Part shown: positions 17,660 through 28,555 of the stretch, one piece after another
How positions within the stretch are numbered: position 1 is the stretch's first letter
Layout of the letters: every line of letters starts with the position of its first letter
Assembly (NCBI RefSeq): GCF_021474405.1
Contig: NZ_JAKEIO010000044.1
Coordinates: 1 to 53,658, forward strand
Direction: 5' to 3'
Length of the DNA stretch: 53,658 nt
From: [Streptosporangium] indianense
GTDB lineage: Bacteria > Actinomycetota > Actinomycetes > Streptomycetales > Streptomycetaceae
The notes under the pieces: generated by a model
What the model saw: the letters and a program-made list of their open reading frames with translations, nothing else
The model's database searches: none
What the model was told of the DNA's origin: nothing
Made by a program: the position numbers and the translations under genes

Positions 17660-19825
17660 ATGGCCGACCCCTCCAGCTACCGCCCCAAACCGGGTGAGAT
17701 CCCCGACTCGCCGGGGGTCTACAGGTTCCGTGACGAGCACCGCCGGGTGATCTACGTCGGAAAGGCGAAAAGCCTGCGCCAGCGCCTGGCGAACTACTTC
17801 CAGGACCTGGCGGGCCTGCACCCGCGCACCCGCTCCATGGTCACCACGGCCGCGTCCGTGGAGTGGACGGTGGTGTCGACGGAGGTCGAGGCGCTCCAGC
17901 TGGAGTACTCCTGGATCAAGGAGTACGACCCCCGGTTCAACGTCAAGTACCGCGACGACAAGAGCTACCCGTACCTCGCGGTGACGATGAACGAGGAGTA
18001 CCCGCGCGTGCAGGTGATGCGCGGTCACAAGAAGAAGGGCGTGCGCTACTTCGGGCCGTACGCGCACGCGTGGGCGATCCGTGACACCGTCGACCTGCTG
18101 CTGCGCGTCTTCCCCGTGCGTACGTGCTCGGCGGGCGTGTTCAAGAACGCCGCCCGTACCGGCCGCCCCTGCCTCCTGGGTTACATCGGCAAGTGCTCCG
18201 CCCCCTGCGTCGGCCGCGTCTCCGCCGAGGAACACCGCGAACTGGCCGAGGAGTTCTGCGACTTCATGACCGGCCGGACCAGCACGTACATCCGCCGGCT
18301 GGAGAAGCAGATGGTGGAAGCGGCCGACGAGATGGAGTACGAGCGGGCCGCCCGGCTGCGCGACGACATCGGCGCCCTGAAGAAGGCCATGGAGAAGAAC
18401 GCGGTCGTGCTCGCCGACGCGACCGACGCCGACCTGATCGCGGTCGCCGAGGACGAGCTGGAGGCGGCGGTCCAGATCTTCCACGTGCGCGGCGGGCGCG
18501 TGCGCGGCCAGCGCGGCTGGGTCACCGACAAGGTGGAGGAGATCACCACCGGTGCCCTCGTCGAGCACGCCCTGCAGCAGCTGTACGGGGAGGAGACCGG
18601 GGACGCCGTCCCCAAGGAGGTCCTCGTCCCCGCCCTGCCCGACCCCGTCGAGCCCGTCCAGGAGTGGCTCGCCGGGCGGCGCGGCTCCGGGGTCTCCCTG
18701 CGCATCCCGCAGCGCGGCGACAAGAAGGCCCTCATGGAGACCGTGCAGCGCAACGCCCAGCAGGCGCTCGTGCTGCACAAGACCAAGCGCGCCTCCGACC
18801 TGACCACGCGCTCACGCGCTCTGGAGGAGATCGCCGACGCCCTCGACCTGGACAGCGCCCCGCTCCGGATCGAGTGCTACGACATCTCCCACCTCCAGGG
18901 TGACGACGTCGTGGCCTCCATGGTCGTCTTCGAGGACGGCCTGGCCCGCAAGAGCGAGTACCGCCGCTTCCAGATCAAGGGCTTCGCCGGGCAGGACGAC
19001 GTCCGCTCCATGCACGAGGTGATCACCCGGCGCTTCCGGCGTTACCTCGCCGAGAAGGAGAAGACGGGGGAGTGGACCGACGGCGAGAGCGCCCAGCCTT
19101 CCGTGACCGACGGCGAGGGCGCCGCGGCGCCCGTGACCGGCGGCGGGAACGCCGCGGCTCCCATGCCCCACGACGACAACGCCGTGGCTCCCATGACCGA
19201 CGGTAACGGCGACCTCGTCGGGACCGGCCCCACCGAGGACGACGGCCGCCCCAAGAAGTTCGCCTACCCGCCCCAGCTCGTCGTCGTCGACGGCGGCGCC
19301 CCGCAGGTCGCTGCCGCCCGGCGCGCCATGGACGAGCTCGGCATCGACGACATCGCCGTGTGCGGCCTCGCCAAGCGGTTGGAGGAGGTCTGGCTGCCCG
19401 GCGACGACGACCCGGTGGTCTTGCCCCGCACCAGCGAGGGCCTGTACCTGCTCCAGCGCGTCCGTGACGAGGCCCACAGGTTCGCGATCACCTACCAGCG
19501 CACCAAGCGGTCCAAGCGCTTCCGCTCCAGCCCCCTGGACGACGTCCCCGGCCTCGGGGACACGCGCAAGCAGGCACTTCTGAAGCACTTCGGTTCGTTG
19601 AAGAAACTGCGATCCGCCACGATCGACCAGATCTGCGAGGTCCCCGGCATAGGCCGCAAGACGGCCGAGACGATCGCCGTGGCCCTCGCCCGGTCGGCCC
19701 CGGCCGCACCCGCCGTCAACACGGCGACCGGAGAGATCATGGAAGAGGAACCGGGCACCATGGGTTCCAGTGGGGAACCCGTGGCAACGGGCACCCCGGA
19801 CGAACGACGGGGGCAGGAGACATGA
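17660..19825 (+). CDS. uvrC: Excinuclease ABC subunit C
   Basis: UvrC makes both incisions around DNA lesions held by UvrB. The 721-residue protein shows the GIY-YIG nuclease at the N terminus (GVYRF at 19-23, [13 protein letters not shown] from 31), a UVR domain ([20 protein letters not shown], about 225-245) that contacts UvrB, an RNase H-like endonuclease half, and a C-terminal double HhH DNA-binding region ([18 protein letters not shown] and [13 protein letters not shown]). It is longer than typical UvrC (about 610) partly because of a tandem 10-residue repeat at 473-518 inserted in the second half. It starts the uvrC-rapZ-yvcK-whiA operon and overlaps rapZ by four bases (ATGA). Confidence 0.96.
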   Translation: MADPSSYRPKPGEIPDSPGVYRFRDEHRRVIYVGKAKSLRQRLANYFQDLAGLHPRTRSMVTTAASVEWTVVSTEVEALQLEYSWIKEYDPRFNVKYRDDKSYPYLAVTMNEEYPRVQVMRGHKKKGVRYFGPYAHAWAIRDTVDLLLRVFPVRTCSAGVFKNAARTGRPCLLGYIGKCSAPCVGRVSAEEHRELAEEFCDFMTGRTSTYIRRLEKQMVEAADEMEYERAARLRDDIGALKKAMEKNAVVLADATDADLIAVAEDELEAAVQIFHVRGGRVRGQRGWVTDKVEEITTGALVEHALQQLYGEETGDAVPKEVLVPALPDPVEPVQEWLAGRRGSGVSLRIPQRGDKKALMETVQRNAQQALVLHKTKRASDLTTRSRALEEIADALDLDSAPLRIECYDISHLQGDDVVASMVVFEDGLARKSEYRRFQIKGFAGQDDVRSMHEVITRRFRRYLAEKEKTGEWTDGESAQPSVTDGEGAAAPVTGGGNAAAPMPHDDNAVAPMTDGNGDLVGTGPTEDDGRPKKFAYPPQLVVVDGGAPQVAAARRAMDELGIDDIAVCGLAKRLEEVWLPGDDDPVVLPRTSEGLYLLQRVRDEAHRFAITYQRTKRSKRFRSSPLDDVPGLGDTRKQALLKHFGSLKKLRSATIDQICEVPGIGRKTAETIAVALARSAPAAPAVNTATGEIMEEEPGTMGSSGEPVATGTPDERRGQET
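19076..19213 (+). repeat. 30-bp in-frame tandem repeat inside uvrC
   Basis: Four 30-base units (19076, 19106, 19136, 19166) and a partial fifth encode decapeptides [30 protein letters not shown] and [10 protein letters not shown], then TDGNGD. The unit length is a multiple of three, so copy-number changes keep the frame. Confidence 0.85.
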
Positions 19826-20781
19826 ATGTGAACGAGCACGACGCGCGACAAGAGCAAGCCGGAGACGGAGCACAGGTGAGTACGGGCACGCCCAACGACA
19901 AGGCCCCGGTCCCGGACGCGGCCATCCCCGAGCTGGTGATCATCTCCGGCATGTCCGGAGCCGGGCGCTCCACGGCGGCGAAGTGCCTGGAGGACCTCGG
20001 CTGGTTCGTCGTGGACAACCTGCCGCCCGCCCTGATCCCCACCATGGTGGAGCTCGGCGCCCGCTCCCAGGGCAACGTGGCGAGGATCGCCGTCGTCGTC
20101 GACGTCCGCGGGCGCCGCTTCTTCGACAACCTCCGCGAGTCCCTCGCCGACCTGGAGGCGAAGAACGTCACACGGCGGATCGTCTTCCTCGAGTCCTCCG
20201 ACGAGGCCCTGGTCCGCCGTTTCGAGTCGGTGCGCCGCCCGCACCCGCTGCAGGGCGACGGCCGCATCGTCGACGGCATCGCCGCCGAACGCGAGCTGCT
20301 GCGCGAGCTGCGCGGCGACGCCGACCTGGTGATCGACACCTCCAGCCTGAACGTCCACGAGCTGCGCGCCAAGATGGACGCCCAGTTCGCCGGCGAGGAG
20401 GAGCCGGAGCTGCGGGCCACGGTGATGTCGTTCGGCTACAAGTACGGCCTCCCGGTCGACGCCGACCTCGTCGTCGACTGCCGCTTCCTGCCGAACCCGC
20501 ACTGGGTCCCGGAGCTGCGCCCGTACACGGGCCTCAACGAGGAGGTCTCCGGCTACGTCTTCAACCAGCCCGGCGCCAAGGAGTTCCTCGACCGCTACAC
20601 GGAGCTCCTGCAGCTGGTCGCCACCGGCTACCGCCGGGAGGGCAAGCGCTACGTGACCATCGCCGTGGGCTGTACGGGCGGCAAGCACCGCTCGGTCGCC
20701 ATGTCGGAGAAGCTCGCCGCCCGGCTCGCCGCCGAGGGCGTGGAGACGGTGGTCGTACACCGGGACATGGGACGCGAATGA
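19822..20781 (+). CDS. rapZ: RapZ/YvcJ-family nucleotide-binding protein
   Basis: This 319-residue P-loop protein has Walker A GMSGAGRS at 43-50 (Arg replaces the usual Lys, normal in actinobacteria), DNLPP at 65-69, DVRGRRFF in the middle, and the conserved C-terminal [16 protein letters not shown] region. In E. coli, RapZ binds small RNAs and controls glucosamine-6-phosphate synthesis; in Gram-positives YvcJ hydrolyses GTP and affects competence. Its role in Streptomyces is not fixed by sequence. The ATG at 19822 overlaps the uvrC stop (ATGA). The first 35 residues are a poorly conserved polar leader, so a GTG at 19876 is a possible alternative start. It in turn overlaps yvcK by four bases. 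Confidence 0.92.
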   Translation: MNVNEHDARQEQAGDGAQVSTGTPNDKAPVPDAAIPELVIISGMSGAGRSTAAKCLEDLGWFVVDNLPPALIPTMVELGARSQGNVARIAVVVDVRGRRFFDNLRESLADLEAKNVTRRIVFLESSDEALVRRFESVRRPHPLQGDGRIVDGIAAERELLRELRGDADLVIDTSSLNVHELRAKMDAQFAGEEEPELRATVMSFGYKYGLPVDADLVVDCRFLPNPHWVPELRPYTGLNEEVSGYVFNQPGAKEFLDRYTELLQLVATGYRREGKRYVTIAVGCTGGKHRSVAMSEKLAARLAAEGVETVVVHRDMGRE

Positions 20782-21872
20782 CACGACGTACACCCCGGCT
20801 GAGCCGGCTGCGCCGGGTGGTGCCCGAGAGCAACGGCGACAAGGGCGCCTCCGGCCAGAAGGGCGGCCGGCCCGCCGAGGCCCGGGGCGGCAGGCCGCGC
20901 CGGCGCGGCACCCAGCCCAAGGTCGTCGCCCTCGGCGGCGGCATGGGCCTGTCCGCCTCGCTCGCGGCGCTGCGCCGGATCACCGGCGACCTCACCGCCG
21001 TCGTCACAGTGGCCGACGACGGCGGCTCCAGCGGCCGGCTGCGCGACGAGCTGGGCGTGCTGCCGCCCGGGGACCTGCGCAAGGCCCTGGCGGCGCTGTG
21101 CGGCGACGACGACTGGGGTCAGACCTGGGCCCGGGTCATCCAGCACCGCTTTCAGTCCCAGGGCGACCTGCACGAGCACGCGGTCGGCAACCTGCTGATC
21201 GTCGCCCTGTGGGAGCAGCTCGGCGACCATGTCCAGGCCCTCGACCTGGTGGGACGACTGCTGGGCGCCCAGGGGCGGGTGCTGCCGATGTCCGCCGTGC
21301 CGCTGGAGCTCCAGGCCCTGGTCAAGGGCCACGACCCGGAGCGCCCGGAGGACGTCGACACGGTCCGCGGCCAGGCGACCGTCGCCCTCACCCCGGGCGA
21401 GGTGCAGTCCGTGCACCTGGTGCCCTGCGACCCGCCGGCCGTGCCCGAGGCGGTCGAAGCCGTCCTGGACGCCGACTGGGTGGTGCTCGGCCCCGGCTCC
21501 TGGTTCTCCTCGGTCATTCCGCACCTGCTCGTGCCCGAACTGCTGGACGCGCTCACGCAGACGAAGGCCCGCCGGGTACTCTCCCTGAACCTCGCGCCGC
21601 AGCCCGGAGAAACCGAGGGCTTCTCCCCGCAGCGTCATTTGGAGGTTTTGGGACGACACGCCCCTAAACTCGCCCTGGACGTGGTGCTGGCCGACGAGGC
21701 CGCCGTGCCCGACCGTGACTCCCTGACCGACGCCGCCAAGCGGTTCGGGGCCGCGGTCGAGCTGGCGCCGGTGGCCAGGCCCGACGGAACCCCGAGGCAC
21801 GACCCGGAGCTGTTGGCCGCCGCGTACGACCGTATTTTTCGGATGCATGGAAGGATCGGCCCATGGCGATGA
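20778..21872 (+). CDS. yvcK: YvcK-family (CofD-like) gluconeogenesis factor
   Basis: This 364-residue protein has the CofD-like Rossmann fold. A basic, disordered N-terminal stretch (to about residue 47) is followed by [18 protein letters not shown], then [29 protein letters not shown], and the uridine-diphospho-sugar-binding region [18 protein letters not shown]. YvcK/CuvA binds UDP-sugars and is needed for growth on gluconeogenic carbon sources and for correct cell-wall growth in Bacillus and Mycobacterium. Start ATG at 20778 overlaps the rapZ stop as ATGA. The 3' end overlaps whiA by ten bases. Confidence 0.94.
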   Translation: MTRRTPRLSRLRRVVPESNGDKGASGQKGGRPAEARGGRPRRRGTQPKVVALGGGMGLSASLAALRRITGDLTAVVTVADDGGSSGRLRDELGVLPPGDLRKALAALCGDDDWGQTWARVIQHRFQSQGDLHEHAVGNLLIVALWEQLGDHVQALDLVGRLLGAQGRVLPMSAVPLELQALVKGHDPERPEDVDTVRGQATVALTPGEVQSVHLVPCDPPAVPEAVEAVLDADWVVLGPGSWFSSVIPHLLVPELLDALTQTKARRVLSLNLAPQPGETEGFSPQRHLEVLGRHAPKLALDVVLADEAAVPDRDSLTDAAKRFGAAVELAPVARPDGTPRHDPELLAAAYDRIFRMHGRIGPWR

Positions 21873-22852
21873 CGGCAGCGGTGAAGGATGAGATCTCCCG
21901 GCTCCCCGTCACCCGGACCTGCTGCAGAAAGGCGGAGGTCTCCGCCATCCTGCGGTTCGCCGGCGGCCTTCACCTCGTGAGCGGTCGGATCGTGATCGAG
22001 GCGGAGCTGGACACCGCGATGGCGGCCCGCCGTCTCAAGCGGGACATCCTGGAGATCTTCGGCCACGGCTCCGAGCTGATCGTGATGGCTCCGGGCGGAC
22101 TGCGACGCGGCTCGCGGTACGTGGTGCGGGTCGTCGCGGGCGGTGACCAGCTCGCCCGCCAGACCGGCCTGGTCGACGGGCGGGGCCGCCCGATCCGCGG
22201 CCTGCCCCCGCAGGTGGTCTCGGGGGCCACCTGCGACGCCGAGGCCGCCTGGCGTGGCGCGTTCCTGGCGCACGGCTCGCTCACCGAGCCCGGCCGCTCC
22301 TCCTCCCTGGAGGTGACCTGCCCGGGTCCCGAGGCCGCGCTCGCCCTGGTCGGCGCCGCCCGACGGTTGTCGATTCCCGCCAAGGCCCGCGAGGTGCGCG
22401 GCGTGGACCGGGTCGTCGTCCGTGACGGCGACGCGATCGGCGCCCTGCTGACCCGCCTCGGCGCGCACGAATCGGTGCTGGCCTGGGAGGAACGCCGGAT
22501 GCGCCGTGAGGTGCGCGCCACGGCGAACCGGCTCGCCAACTTCGACGACGCCAACCTGCGCAGGTCGGCCCGTGCGGCCGTCGCCGCCGGCGCCCGGGTG
22601 CAGCGCGCCCTGGAGATCCTCGCCGACGACGTGCCCGAGCACCTCGCCGCCGCCGGCCGGCTGCGCATGGAGCACAAGCAGGCCTCCCTGGAGGAACTGG
22701 GCGCGCTCGCCGACCCGCCGCTCACCAAGGACGCCGTCGCCGGCCGGATCCGCCGCCTGCTGGCCATGGCCGACAAGCGCGCCTCCGACCTCGGCATCCC
22801 GGGCACGGAGGCCAACCTCAGCGAGGAGCTGGCCGACAACCTGGTCGGCTGA
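21863..22852 (+). CDS. whiA: Sporulation regulator WhiA
   Basis: WhiA, with WhiB, switches on genes for growth arrest and sporulation septation in Streptomyces aerial hyphae. The 329-residue protein has the degenerate LAGLIDADG-like N-terminal domain ([35 protein letters not shown]) and a C-terminal helix-turn-helix (about 270-305: [26 protein letters not shown]), which is the DNA-binding part. The ATG at 21863 is preceded by GGAAGG and lies inside the end of yvcK. As the last gene of the uvrC operon it can receive read-through from the damage-type promoter. A strong terminator follows its stop. Confidence 0.97.
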   Translation: MAMTAAVKDEISRLPVTRTCCRKAEVSAILRFAGGLHLVSGRIVIEAELDTAMAARRLKRDILEIFGHGSELIVMAPGGLRRGSRYVVRVVAGGDQLARQTGLVDGRGRPIRGLPPQVVSGATCDAEAAWRGAFLAHGSLTEPGRSSSLEVTCPGPEAALALVGAARRLSIPAKAREVRGVDRVVVRDGDAIGALLTRLGAHESVLAWEERRMRREVRATANRLANFDDANLRRSARAAVAAGARVQRALEILADDVPEHLAAAGRLRMEHKQASLEELGALADPPLTKDAVAGRIRRLLAMADKRASDLGIPGTEANLSEELADNLVG

Positions 22853-22866
22853 TCCCACACGACGTC

Positions 22867-22912
22867 AAAAAGCCGGTTCAGGCGCCCACTTGGGTGACCG
22901 GAACCGGCTTTT
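22867..22912 (+). terminator. Terminator of the uvrC-rapZ-yvcK-whiA operon
   Basis: AAAAGCCGGTTC (22868-22879) pairs perfectly with GAACCGGCTTTT (22901-22912), giving an A/T-flanked stem like a classical intrinsic terminator. Confidence 0.88.
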
Positions 22913-23002
22913 GCGTGTCGCCGGGCACCCTTGACTCGATCATGGTCTGTCATGAGCCTGGCATCTGTTCGCTGCTGTGGCGGACCCACGCAAGGGGGGT
23001 TC

Positions 23003-25957
23003 ATGAGACGAAGAGCGAGATCGATCCTCGCTGTCGGCGCGCTCCTGATCGGCGGAGCGAGCTTCGCACCCATCGCCCAGGCACAACCGGGGAGTCCGGC
23101 CCCGTCCGACCCGGACGAAGTCAAGGTCTTCCGGGCCGACGTCACCAGCAAGCAGGTACCCCTGCTGCTGGCGGCCGGCCAGGACGGCCACGAACTGAGT
23201 GAGCGCGTCCCCGCGAAGGGCACCGCGACCGTCGAGGTCTACCTGACGGACCGGCAGGCGAAGAAGCTGGAGAAGCAGGGCGTCGACCTCACCGAGCACG
23301 AGCTCTCCACCCGGGCCGAGGCCCGCGTCGAGGCCGCCGCCGAGGGCGTGTTCCGCCCGTACAGCGGCAAAGGGGGCCTGCGGGAGGAACTCCTGCACAC
23401 CGCCCAGGAGCACCCGGACCTCACCAAGGTCGTCTCCATCGGCAAGACCGTCAAGGGCCAGGACATCCTCGCGCTCAAGCTCACCAAGGGCGCGAAGAAG
23501 ACGAAGGACGGCTCCAAGCCCGCGGTCCTCTACATGTCCAACCAGCACGCACGCGAGTGGATCACGCCGGAGATGACCCGGCGTCTGATGCACCATTATC
23601 TGGACAACTACAAGAAGGACCGGCGCCTCAAGAAGATCGTCGACTCCACCGAACTGTGGTTCCTGCTGTCGGCCAACCCCGACGGCTACGACTACACCTT
23701 CGCGGACCCCGCCCACCGCCAGTGGCGCAAGAACCTGCGGGACGTCAACGGCGACGGCGTCATCACCACCGGCGACGGCGTCGACCTCAACCGCAACTTC
23801 GCCTACAAGTGGGGCTACGACAACGAGGGTTCGTCCCCCAACCCCACCAGCCAGACCTACCGCGGCGCGGGCCCGAACTCCGAGCCGGAGACCCAGGCCC
23901 TGGACGCCTTCCAGAAGCGGATCGGCTTCACGTACGGCATCAACTACCACTCCGCCGCCGAACTCCTCCTCTACGGAGTCGGCTGGCAGGTGGCCACGCA
24001 CACCCCGGACGACGTCGTCTACGAGGCGCTCGCCGGCACGCCCGACAACTCCGCGATCCCCGGCTACCACCCGCAGCTCTCCTCCGAGCTGTACACCACC
24101 AACGGTGAAGCCGACGGCCATGCGGCGAACGTCAACGGCCTGGCGATGTTCACCCCCGAGATGTCGACCTGCCAGACCGCCTCGGACCTGGACCCGAACG
24201 ACGAGTGGAAGGCCTCCGACTGCCAGTCGGTCTTCACCTTCCCGGACGACGAGAAGCTGATCCAGCAGGAGTTCGCCAAGAACATCCCGTTCGCGCTCTC
24301 CGTCGCCGAGACCGCCGCCCACCCCGACCGGCCGTCCTCGTCGGTCGGCCTGAACGCCGCCGACTTCACCCCGGCAGCGTTCACCACCTCCTACTCCCGC
24401 GGCGCCGACCAGGAGGTCTCCGTCGTCGTCCGGAAGGCCGTGCGCGACAAGGAACTCAAGTACCGCGTCAACGGCGGCCGCATCCGGGACATGGCGCTCA
24501 AGCCGTGGAAGGGCGGCGAGACCTACGGCGGTGAGGACAACCTCTACTTCGACGAGTACCGGGCGAAGGTCAAGGACGGCGAGCCGGGCGACAAGGTCGA
24601 GGTGTGGTTCACCGGCGAGGCGAAGAACGGCAGGAAGGTCGCCGGCGAGCACTTCACCTACACCGTCGCCGAGCGGCCCCGGTCGAACACCCTCGTCGTC
24701 GCCGAGGAGGGCGCGACCGCCACACAGGCGCAGACGTACGTGGACGCGCTCAATGCGAGCGGCCGCAAGGCGATCGTCTGGGACGTCGCCCGGCAGGGCG
24801 CGCCGGACGCGCTCGGCGTGCTGAGCCACTTCGACACCGTCGTCCACTACACGGGCGCTGGCGTCCCGGGCGTCGCCACCCAGCTCCAGCTGCGTGCCTT
24901 CCTCAACGAGGGCGGCCGGCTGATCGAGGCCGGTGAACAGGCCGGCGGCGACGTCGACCTCGGCGGCGGCGCGCTGTCGGACGACTTCAGCCAGTACTAC
25001 CTGGGCGCCTACACCCGCACCGCCACCCCCGGGGCCACCGGCTTCACCGGCTCCGGCGAGCTGGGCGGCGTCACCGGACCGCTGGGCGCCGCCCCCGGCA
25101 ATCCGCTGGACAAGGCCGGCACCTACAGCGTCACCTCCGACGAACTGCGGACCGACGAGTTCCCGCAGTTCGCCAGCAAGGGCGCCGGGCAGTTCGCCGG
25201 CACGGTCAACCCGTACGGCCCGTACGCGGGCACCTCGATGGCCGCCGCCGTCCACACCGACGACGCCTACAAGCGCCTCACCCGCACCGTGGACCTCACC
25301 GGTACCACCGCGGCCCAGCAGCCGGCCCTGCGCACCCAGCTCCTGTGGGACACCGAGCCCGGCTACGACCACGCCGTCGTCGAGGTCCACACCGCGGGCT
25401 CCGACGACTGGACGACCCTTCCCGAGGCCGGCGGCGCCACCAGGACCACCGCGCCGACGGAGTGCGAGGGCGGCTTCTACGTCAACGAGCACCCCTGGCT
25501 GAAGCACTATCTGACCGTGGCGGCCGACGGCTGCTCCGCGACCGGCACCACCGGCGCGTGGAACAGCCTCACCGGCAGCTCCGGCGGCTGGCGGCAGGTG
25601 AACTTCGACCTGAGCGCCTACGCCGGGAAGACGGTCGAGGTCTCCATCAGCTACGTCACCGACCCGGGCAGCGGCGGGCGCGGCGTCCTCGCCGACGACG
25701 CCTCGCTCGTCGTCGGCGGCACGGCGCGGGAGACCGAGGGCTTCGAGACCTCGCTCGGCGCCTGGAAGCCGGCCGGACCGCCCGCGGGCAGCCCGGCCGT
25801 CCTCAAGGACTGGGCCCGCACCGGCGCCCTGTTCCAGACGTACGGCGCGGTCACCACGGACGACACCGTGCTGCTGGGCTTCGGCCTGGAGCACGTCACC
25901 GCCGCGGCTGACCGGGCGGCGCTGATGAGGAAGGCACTCGCTTCCCTCGACGGGTGA
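23003..25957 (+). CDS. Secreted M14-family zinc carboxypeptidase
   Basis: This 984-residue exoenzyme has a Sec signal peptide (basic MRRRARS, hydrophobic core, AQA cleavage after residue 27) and a peptidase M14 domain with zinc ligands H182 and E185 (NQHAREW), H316 (INYHSAAE) and catalytic E386 (FTPEMS). Residues from about 445 on carry beta-sandwich and ThuA/InhA-like regions ending in a MAM-like segment (SGGWRQVNFDLSAYAGKTVEVSISYVTD). M14 enzymes clip residues from peptide C termini; this one would help digest proteins outside the cell. The ATG at 23003 follows a strong AAGGGGGG ribosome site; the upstream extension of the frame is not signal-peptide-like. It stands alone between two terminators. 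Confidence 0.92.
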   Translation: MRRRARSILAVGALLIGGASFAPIAQAQPGSPAPSDPDEVKVFRADVTSKQVPLLLAAGQDGHELSERVPAKGTATVEVYLTDRQAKKLEKQGVDLTEHELSTRAEARVEAAAEGVFRPYSGKGGLREELLHTAQEHPDLTKVVSIGKTVKGQDILALKLTKGAKKTKDGSKPAVLYMSNQHAREWITPEMTRRLMHHYLDNYKKDRRLKKIVDSTELWFLLSANPDGYDYTFADPAHRQWRKNLRDVNGDGVITTGDGVDLNRNFAYKWGYDNEGSSPNPTSQTYRGAGPNSEPETQALDAFQKRIGFTYGINYHSAAELLLYGVGWQVATHTPDDVVYEALAGTPDNSAIPGYHPQLSSELYTTNGEADGHAANVNGLAMFTPEMSTCQTASDLDPNDEWKASDCQSVFTFPDDEKLIQQEFAKNIPFALSVAETAAHPDRPSSSVGLNAADFTPAAFTTSYSRGADQEVSVVVRKAVRDKELKYRVNGGRIRDMALKPWKGGETYGGEDNLYFDEYRAKVKDGEPGDKVEVWFTGEAKNGRKVAGEHFTYTVAERPRSNTLVVAEEGATATQAQTYVDALNASGRKAIVWDVARQGAPDALGVLSHFDTVVHYTGAGVPGVATQLQLRAFLNEGGRLIEAGEQAGGDVDLGGGALSDDFSQYYLGAYTRTATPGATGFTGSGELGGVTGPLGAAPGNPLDKAGTYSVTSDELRTDEFPQFASKGAGQFAGTVNPYGPYAGTSMAAAVHTDDAYKRLTRTVDLTGTTAAQQPALRTQLLWDTEPGYDHAVVEVHTAGSDDWTTLPEAGGATRTTAPTECEGGFYVNEHPWLKHYLTVAADGCSATGTTGAWNSLTGSSGGWRQVNFDLSAYAGKTVEVSISYVTDPGSGGRGVLADDASLVVGGTARETEGFETSLGAWKPAGPPAGSPAVLKDWARTGALFQTYGAVTTDDTVLLGFGLEHVTAAADRAALMRKALASLDG

Positions 25958-26018
25958 GTTCCCTGGTCGACAGGGAACCCGTGAGACAGCGACATTGAGT
26001 GATCTTGCTCGCGGCGGT

Positions 26019-26056
26019 GGGCGGTCCGTACCCCTACTGGCGGGTACGGACCGCCC
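26019..26056 (+). terminator. Terminator after the carboxypeptidase gene
   Basis: A perfect 15-bp stem (26019-26033 with 26042-26056). A smaller hairpin, GTTCCCTG/CAGGGAAC at 25958-25978, precedes it right after the stop. A TAGGGT at 26104-26109 could be the -10 of the gap promoter, but no -35 stands out. Confidence 0.8.
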
Positions 26057-26106
26057 TGCCGTGTATGAGGCATCTGGATGTCACCACCAGCCCTTCCGGG
26101 AGGTAG

Positions 26107-27192
<1,086 letters not shown>

Positions 27193-27223
27193 TCGAATAG
27201 ACCAGGCATCACGGTGTGAGAGC

Positions 27224-27261
27224 AGGGCTCGGGCAGCGCGCGGTCGCGCTGTCCGAGCCCT
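27224..27261 (+). terminator. Terminator between gap and pgk
   Basis: A 17-bp stem (27224-27240 with 27245-27261, one G-T pair) and a four-base loop, 32 bases after the gap stop. Confidence 0.85.
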
Positions 27262-27271
27262 GACTCACGTA

Positions 27272-27317
27272 CAGATCAGATCTGTTAGATCACGAGCGCT
27301 TCCGAGCGATCACGAGC
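27272..27317. promoter_or_regulatory. Possible operator elements upstream of pgk
   Basis: CAGATCAGATCTG (27272-27284) is a perfect 13-base palindrome, and GATCACGAGC occurs twice (27288-27297 and 27308-27317), 20 bases apart. Both lie between the gap terminator and the pgk ribosome site. No convincing promoter hexamers are seen. Confidence 0.35.
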
Positions 27318-27337
27318 TCTTTCAGGAGTCCCCTTTC

Positions 27338-28549
27338 ATGAAGACGATCGACGAACTCCTCTCCGAGGGAGTGGCGGGCAAGCGGGTCTTCGTCCGCGCC
27401 GACCTGAACGTGCCGCTGGACGGCACCCGCATCACCGACGACGGCCGCATCCGCGCCGTGCTGCCCACGGTCAAGGCCCTCGCCGAGGCGGGCGCCCGGG
27501 TCGTCGTCGCCTCCCACCTGGGCCGCCCCAAGGGTGCCCCGGACCCGGCCTTCTCCCTCGCCCCGGCCGCCGCGCGCCTCGGTGAACTCCTCGGCACGGG
27601 CGTGGCCTTCGCGACCGACACGGTCGGCGAGTCCGCCCGGGCCACCGTCGCCGGCCTGGCCGACGGCCAGATCGCCGTCGTCGAGAACCTGCGCTTCAAC
27701 GCCGGTGAGACCAGCAAGGACGACGCCGAGCGCGGCGCCTTCGCCGACCAGCTCGCCGCCCTCGCGGACGTCTACGTCGGTGACGGCTTCGGCGCGGTGC
27801 ACCGCAAGCACGCCTCCGTCTTCGACCTCCCGGCCCGGCTGCCGCACTACGCCGGATACCTCATCGCCACCGAGGTCGGCGTCCTGAAGAAGCTCACCGA
27901 GGACGTCAAGCGGCCCTACGCCGTCGTCCTGGGCGGGGCCAAGGTGTCCGACAAGCTCGCCGTCATCGACCAGCTGCTCGGCAAGGCCGACCGCCTGCTC
28001 ATCGGCGGCGGCATGGTCTTCACCTTCCTGAAGGCCAAGGGCCACGAGATCGGCACCTCCCTGGTCCAGGAAGACCAGCTCCCGGCCGTCCGGGAGTACA
28101 TCGAGCGCGCCGAGAAGAACGGCGTCGAGCTGGTCCTGCCGGTGGACGTCGTGGTCGCGCCGGAGTTCCCGGACCTCAAGACCAAGGCCCCCGGCCGCCC
28201 CAGCACCGTCGCCGCGGACGCCATGCCGTCCGGCCAGATGGGCCTGGACATCGGCCCCGAGTCCCGCACGCTGTACGCCTCGAAGATCGCCGACGCCGCC
28301 ACCGTCTTCTGGAACGGCCCCATGGGCGTCTTCGAGCACCCCGATTTCGCCGAGGGCACCAAGGCCGTCGCCCAGGCACTCCTCGACTCGAAGGCCTTCA
28401 CCGTGGTCGGTGGTGGCGACTCCGCCGCCGCCGTCCGCATCCTGGGCTTCGACGAGAACGCATTCGGCCACATCTCGACCGGTGGCGGCGCCTCCCTCGA
28501 ATACCTCGAGGGCAAGACGCTCCCCGGCCTCGCCGCACTGGAGGACTGA
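27338..28549 (+). CDS. pgk: Phosphoglycerate kinase
   Basis: The enzyme transfers phosphate from 1,3-bisphosphoglycerate to ADP. The 403-residue protein shows VFVRADLNVPLDG at the N terminus, the substrate-binding SHLGRPKG, DGFGAVHRKHAS, the nucleotide-site GGAKVSDKLAVI, and the C-terminal GGGDSAAAV and STGGGASLEYLEGK. It starts at ATG 27338 with AGGAG upstream. The gene is followed six bases later by tpiA, with which it must share a transcript. Confidence 0.97.
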   Translation: MKTIDELLSEGVAGKRVFVRADLNVPLDGTRITDDGRIRAVLPTVKALAEAGARVVVASHLGRPKGAPDPAFSLAPAAARLGELLGTGVAFATDTVGESARATVAGLADGQIAVVENLRFNAGETSKDDAERGAFADQLAALADVYVGDGFGAVHRKHASVFDLPARLPHYAGYLIATEVGVLKKLTEDVKRPYAVVLGGAKVSDKLAVIDQLLGKADRLLIGGGMVFTFLKAKGHEIGTSLVQEDQLPAVREYIERAEKNGVELVLPVDVVVAPEFPDLKTKAPGRPSTVAADAMPSGQMGLDIGPESRTLYASKIADAATVFWNGPMGVFEHPDFAEGTKAVAQALLDSKAFTVVGGGDSAAAVRILGFDENAFGHISTGGGASLEYLEGKTLPGLAALED

Positions 28550-28555
28550 CCCTTT

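Noticed and set aside
22940..25894. 984-codon minus-strand frame opposite the carboxypeptidase gene
   Set aside because: Low-complexity Val/Gly/Asp/Arg composition; the plus-strand protein has a signal peptide and all zinc ligands.
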